This document shows, one piece after another, positions 60,732 through 64,000 of a DNA stretch of 64,000 nucleotides (within the stretch, counting starts at the first letter, position 1; each line of letters starts with the position of its first letter). Both the position numbers and the translations under genes were made by a program. Source of the DNA: Medakamo hakoo. Its lineage: Eukaryota > Chlorophyta > Trebouxiophyceae > Coccomyxaceae. The notes under the pieces were generated by a model. That model was given only the letters and a program-made list of their open reading frames with translations, was not told the origin of the DNA and did not search any database. Location of the stretch: assembly GCA_026636295.1 (NCBI GenBank), contig CP089457.1, positions 310,001 through 374,000 on the forward strand. Reading direction: 5' to 3'.

Positions 60732-62399
60732 ATGCCGCCCGAACACCCACCCCCCACCCGCTCCGGCAGCGTAGTAGGCGGCGGCGCGGCCGCGCCCGCG
60801 CCTGAAGCCGGCGCGCCGCCTCCGCCCGCCGCCACCACCAACCCCTCTTCCATCTCGCCGCTCGACGGCCTGGCCGACCTGTTTGCGCCCGCGCCGGCCG
60901 GCCGCCCGCCGTCGGGCGGTCGCAGCAGCGAGGGGTCCGTGGGTGCAGGCCTGGCTGACGCACCGCCTGGCGGCGGTGGCAGCCCTGCCGAGGCGCCGCC
61001 CGCGCCGCCGTCGCCGTCCGCGTACTCGCACCTCCCGCAGTCGGCCCTGCAAAAACTGTTCGAGTTTGCGCACGGCAAGCCGGCCGCGTCCAAGAACAAG
61101 GCGTGGCTGACTGCTCGCCTGGCGGCTGTGTCGGCGCCGTTGGAGGTGCCGGCCGGGTGGATGCCCGCGCCGAAAGCCGCGCCGCTGCCCGCGCCGCCGG
61201 CCGCCACGACGCGCACAACGCGCGCCGCGCGCGCCACGCGCGCCGCGCCCGCCGCGCCCGCCGCGCCTCCTCCTCCACCGCCTGCCACGACCGCCACCGT
61301 CGCCACCACCACGCGCCCGGCCCGCGTCCGCAAGCCGACGCCCAAAGCCACGACCGACACCGTCGCCACCACCACGCGCCCGGCCCGCTTCCGCAAGCCG
61401 ACGCCCAAAGCGCTGGCGGCGGCGGCGGCGGCCAAGCCGTCTGGTGCTGGTTCCCCTCCACCACCACCACCACCACCACCACCACCACCACCACCGGTCG
61501 CCAAGAGGACCAAGGCCGTCGCCGAAGCCGCTCAAGCCAAAGCCGCCAAAGCCGCCGCGGCGCCGGCTGCCAAGGCGGCTACCCGCGCCGCCGCTGTGCC
61601 GGTGGCCGTGCCCAAAGCGGTCGCAAAAGCGGTCGTTGCCGCGCCGTCTCCCGAGGCGGTGGCCGCGCGGCAGCCCCCCAAAACTAAGAAACGCGCCGCC
61701 GCTGCTCCGCCGACTGCTCCTGCGCCCGCGGCCAAGAAGAAGCGTGTCACGCCCGCCGGGCCGCCGTCTCCCACCCCGTCACCGGCCGAGGCTGATGAAG
61801 AGGCTCCCGCGCGCACGGCGGCGCCCCCGGCGCCACCAGTGCACACCGCCGCCTCCTTAGCCCACCTGCCTCTGGCCGCGCTGCGAGAGCTGTTCCAGGC
61901 CGCGACGGGCACGACGACGACGTCAAAGAACTCGCAGTGGATGAAACGACGCATCCTCGCGTCCCAGGCTCCCGCCGCGTCTGGGGACACTCCTGCTGCG
62001 GCTCCAGCCGAGCCTGCCGCTCCTGCCGCTCCCGCCGGCGACGCGCAGGGGGCGTCCTCCCCGCCCCCTGCCCCGCCGCCACCCCCGCCTCCCCAGCCAA
62101 CACTCGTCGCGCGCGCCCCCGGCTTCCACCTGTCCGCCACGCCCTCCTCCCTCGTCCTGCACGTCGACCTGGGCGCGCCAGTTCCGTTCGCGTCTCTGGG
62201 AGTCACGGTCACTGTGCCGACGCCCCGCCAGGCCGCGGGCGGCGCGACGACGACGGTGGCGGTGGCGGCCGCGGGCGGGTCGAGCGTGCTAGTGCCGCTG
62301 CCAGGCGGCAGCAAGGTCGACGCGTCCGGAGTGGCCGCGCACACGGCTGGCGATGGGCGCTTGCGCGTGACACTGCCACTAATGGTGGCGGAAGGGTGA
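60732..62399 (+). CDS. Protein with two SAP-like SKN..W motifs and a beta-rich C-terminal domain
   Basis: I cannot place it in a named family. Single exon, 555 residues. Two similar 35-residue motifs occur: YSHLPQSALQKLFEFAHGK then SKNKAWLTARL (about 98-131), and LAHLPLAALRELFQAATGT then SKNSQWMKRRI (about 376-410). They resemble SAP-like helix-hairpin motifs with (S/T)NN..WL+++I seen in plant nuclear proteins, which suggests DNA or chromatin binding. Between them are basic Pro/Lys repeats (TVATTTRPAR, RKPTPKA twice), a 13-residue Pro run, and Ala/Lys stretches like linker histone. The last ~95 residues (GFHLSATPSSLVLHVDLGAP ... GRLRVTLPLMV) look like a beta-sandwich of Hsp20 or CS type. Nuclear location is inferred. 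Confidence 0.55.
   Translation: MPPEHPPPTRSGSVVGGGAAAPAPEAGAPPPPAATTNPSSISPLDGLADLFAPAPAGRPPSGGRSSEGSVGAGLADAPPGGGGSPAEAPPAPPSPSAYSHLPQSALQKLFEFAHGKPAASKNKAWLTARLAAVSAPLEVPAGWMPAPKAAPLPAPPAATTRTTRAARATRAAPAAPAAPPPPPPATTATVATTTRPARVRKPTPKATTDTVATTTRPARFRKPTPKALAAAAAAKPSGAGSPPPPPPPPPPPPPPVAKRTKAVAEAAQAKAAKAAAAPAAKAATRAAAVPVAVPKAVAKAVVAAPSPEAVAARQPPKTKKRAAAAPPTAPAPAAKKKRVTPAGPPSPTPSPAEADEEAPARTAAPPAPPVHTAASLAHLPLAALRELFQAATGTTTTSKNSQWMKRRILASQAPAASGDTPAAAPAEPAAPAAPAGDAQGASSPPPAPPPPPPPQPTLVARAPGFHLSATPSSLVLHVDLGAPVPFASLGVTVTVPTPRQAAGGATTTVAVAAAGGSSVLVPLPGGSKVDASGVAAHTAGDGRLRVTLPLMVAEG
61296..61411 (+). repeat. 53-bp direct repeat at 63-bp spacing inside the SAP-like gene
   Basis: Copies 61296-61348 and 61359-61411 differ at a single base. 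Each codes TVATTTRPAR(V/F)RKPTPKA, a basic Pro-rich motif. Confidence 0.92.
61458..61495 (+). repeat. (CCA)n microsatellite coding poly-Pro
   Basis: Nearly 13 perfect CCA units inside the SAP-like gene; in frame they code a proline run. Confidence 0.9.
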
Positions 62400-62485
62400 C
62401 AAAAGGGGTGTGTGCTTGCATGAAAAGAAAAAAAAAGACCTGCTTTCCACTCCATCCCACCTCCATCCATCCCTAACAACAAAAA

Positions 62486-64000
62486 CTACCCTTCCTCCAC
62501 ACCCGCACCCTCACCCAACACCCGCTGCTTCACCGCCGCCACCAGCTCCTCCAACCGGCCGTCGTCCCCACCCCCCTCCCCTCTCAAGCTCGCCACCGTC
62601 AGGGTGTGCAGCTCACGCAGCAACTTGACTTCTTCGTCGCTGACCACGCCATCCAGCGACGCGACCAGCGCGCCCAACGCCCGACCGGGCACAGACACCG
62701 CCCGGCCGTGTGCGCGAGCGAAAGCAAGCGCGGCGGCAGGAGGCAGGGTGGTCGCCGCGTCGGTCGCGGCCGCAACAGCCTCGACCAACCCGGCCTTGAC
62801 GGCGGTGAGCAAGGCCCGCTCCCCCTTCTTGTCCAGGCGGCGCAGCCGGCCGCCCGCCGCGGTGGCCAGCGCTTCCAGCGCGTCGACGAGCGTGGACGGA
62901 GGCGGAGCCGACGACGCCGCCAGCAGCCCAACCGCCGCCCGAACAGCCGGCAGCGCGTCGGCCGGCACGGCCCCGCTGCCCGTCGCCATGGCCGCACGCT
63001 GCGCAGGCGTCAGGGCGAGGGGCGCCGCCGACGGCGGCGGCGCGCGCCCGGCGTCCAACGCCAGGGCGGCCAGCCAGCCGTCCACCGCTTCGGCGCCCGG
63101 CCCGCGCGCCAGGTGCCGGTGCAGGGTTTGGGTCAGGGCACCCTTTTCGTCCGACGCCGCGGCTTTGAGCACCACCTCCGCGCCCCGCGCGTACAGCTGC
63201 AGCCGGTCAGTCGCCGCACCCGCCGCCGCGACCGCTGCCTCGCGCGCTCGCCGCCGCTCGCCCGCGCCCGCGCTCGCCGCGTCGGCGACCGCACGCTCGT
63301 ACTCGGCGACGGCGGCCGGGCGGACGCGGGCGGCTAACGCAGCGGCGAGGGTCGTGGCGTCGCCGTCCTCATCGCCGTCCTCATCCCCGCCACCAGCCTT
63401 CCCAGACCCGGGCACCCAGGCCGCGACGCACGCGGTCAGGGCGCGCAGGCTCAGAGACGGTGGCGTGGTTGTTGGGGTCGGCGCGGCGCGGCCCACCGCC
63501 CGCTTCCCGCCCTTGCGCCCGCCTTTGCGCCCGCCACCTCCCTCATCGTCATCCGAGCCGGGTGGCGGGCGTGGGCGTGGCATGCCGGCCTGGACAGGCG
63601 CCTCAGCCGCGGCCGCACGCGCGACCTCCACCGCTTTCGCCGTCAGGTCGGCGACCAGGCCCGCGCCCACCACGCACGTGCCCGCACACACACAGCCGCC
63701 ACCGCGTTTGACGATGCGCGCAACGCTGGCCGACTTGGACATGAGCGTCGCCGTGTCAGACCGCGTGAGGACGGGCGGCAGCGCCGCGTGGACGTCGCAC
63801 CAGGCAGACGCGGCACCAGCCTCGGCCGCCGCGTCGACCGCGGCCAACACCGCCGGGCCAGCGTACACGGCCGACAGCGCCACCCCGCCCGGAAACGTGG
63901 CTTCTAGGTGCGCCACCGCCGCCCGGCGGTCCCCACCACCCCACACCCTCGCATACTCCACATACCCGTTGTCCGCGTAAAACGCCGCCAGCCCGGCCGC
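62486..64000 (-). CDS. UFL1: UFL1, E3 UFM1-protein ligase (C-terminal part; runs off the right edge)
   Basis: UFL1 is the scaffold ligase that attaches UFM1 to ribosomes and other targets at the ER. The frame is open from its stop at 62486 to the window edge, about 504 residues of a protein of about 790. The leftmost coding part seen, FYADNGYVEYARVWGGG then VAHLEATFPGGVALSAVYAGP, matches FFSQNSYISYE...FLQSRYPDGTPLAAVF in plant UFL1. A basic Lys/Gly-rich linker (GGRKGGRKGGKRAVGR) follows, as in the family, then LQLYARGAEVVLKAAA, TQTLHRHLARG, LRRLDKKGERALLTAVKAGL and VPGRALGALVASLD, all in the right order. No intron is visible in this part. UFM1 conjugation is lost in some algae and fungi, so its presence is informative. 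Confidence 0.92.
   Translation of the reverse strand, partial: AAGLAAFYADNGYVEYARVWGGGDRRAAVAHLEATFPGGVALSAVYAGPAVLAAVDAAAEAGAASAWCDVHAALPPVLTRSDTATLMSKSASVARIVKRGGGCVCAGTCVVGAGLVADLTAKAVEVARAAAAEAPVQAGMPRPRPPPGSDDDEGGGGRKGGRKGGKRAVGRAAPTPTTTPPSLSLRALTACVAAWVPGSGKAGGGDEDGDEDGDATTLAAALAARVRPAAVAEYERAVADAASAGAGERRRAREAAVAAAGAATDRLQLYARGAEVVLKAAASDEKGALTQTLHRHLARGPGAEAVDGWLAALALDAGRAPPPSAAPLALTPAQRAAMATGSGAVPADALPAVRAAVGLLAASSAPPPSTLVDALEALATAAGGRLRRLDKKGERALLTAVKAGLVEAVAAATDAATTLPPAAALAFARAHGRAVSVPGRALGALVASLDGVVSDEEVKLLRELHTLTVASLRGEGGGDDGRLEELVAAVKQRVLGEGAGVEEG

Overview
The window is a very GC-rich, gene-dense stretch of a eukaryotic nuclear genome, most likely from a green microalga. It carries about 31 protein genes on both strands. 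Genes sit close together, often in divergent or tail-to-tail pairs. Introns are short (about 60-440 bases), almost all GT-AG, with donors of the GTGAGT/GTGCGT type and CAG acceptors. A photosynthetic, plant-like host is indicated by a probable PsbTn (nuclear-encoded photosystem II 5 kDa protein), a digalactosyldiacylglycerol synthase, a plastid-type CbbY sugar-bisphosphate phosphatase, a CPSF30 with the plant number of three CCCH zinc fingers, and TGTAA motifs just after several stop codons. I cannot name the species. No bacterial operons, CRISPR arrays, rRNA or tRNA genes, transposons or viral copies were seen.

Layout from left to right: VPS13 (partial, -), ELL (+), CPSF30 (-), C2orf69-like (+), KDM5/JMJ-type histone demethylase (+), cationic amino-acid transporter (-), LSm7 (-), Gly/Arg-rich protein (+), family 2 glycosyltransferase (+), a 1-kb structured intergenic island, poly(A) polymerase (-), CbbY (+), PCNA (-), Cys-rich zinc-binding-like protein (+), small organelle-targeted helical protein (-), RNA polymerase I largest subunit (+), small coiled-coil protein with a broken frame (+), unknown low-complexity protein (-), SF3B6 (-), PYROXD1 (-), DGD synthase (+), PsbTn (+), COG3 (-), FG-repeat SAC3/GANP (+), two divergent secreted proteins sharing a repeat (-/+), PEX5 (-), RsmE-type rRNA methyltransferase (+), a two-SAP-like-motif protein (+), and UFL1 (partial, -).

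The genes are mostly housekeeping. RNA production and processing is strongly represented: Pol I, ELL, CPSF30, poly(A) polymerase, LSm7, SF3B6, SAC3 and RsmE. Membrane and protein traffic (VPS13, COG3, PEX5, UFL1), chromatin and replication (KDM5-like, PCNA) and plastid function (DGD, CbbY, PsbTn) make up most of the rest. Nothing suggests coordinated control beyond shared divergent promoters.

The items most worth a second look are: a divergent pair of predicted secreted proteins that share an SNVAV-type repeat module; a low-GC intergenic island with alternating inverted 18-mers and a 20-bp perfect palindrome; a 17-bp perfect hairpin beside a stop codon/AATAAA inside the glycosyltransferase gene; a GC-AG intron in the Pol I gene; a duplicated, frame-preserving splice acceptor in the demethylase gene; and a nuclear-type protein with a duplicated SKN..W motif joined to a beta-rich C-terminal domain. 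All exon boundaries were placed by eye from splice motifs, reading frame and family similarity recalled from memory. No database search was run.
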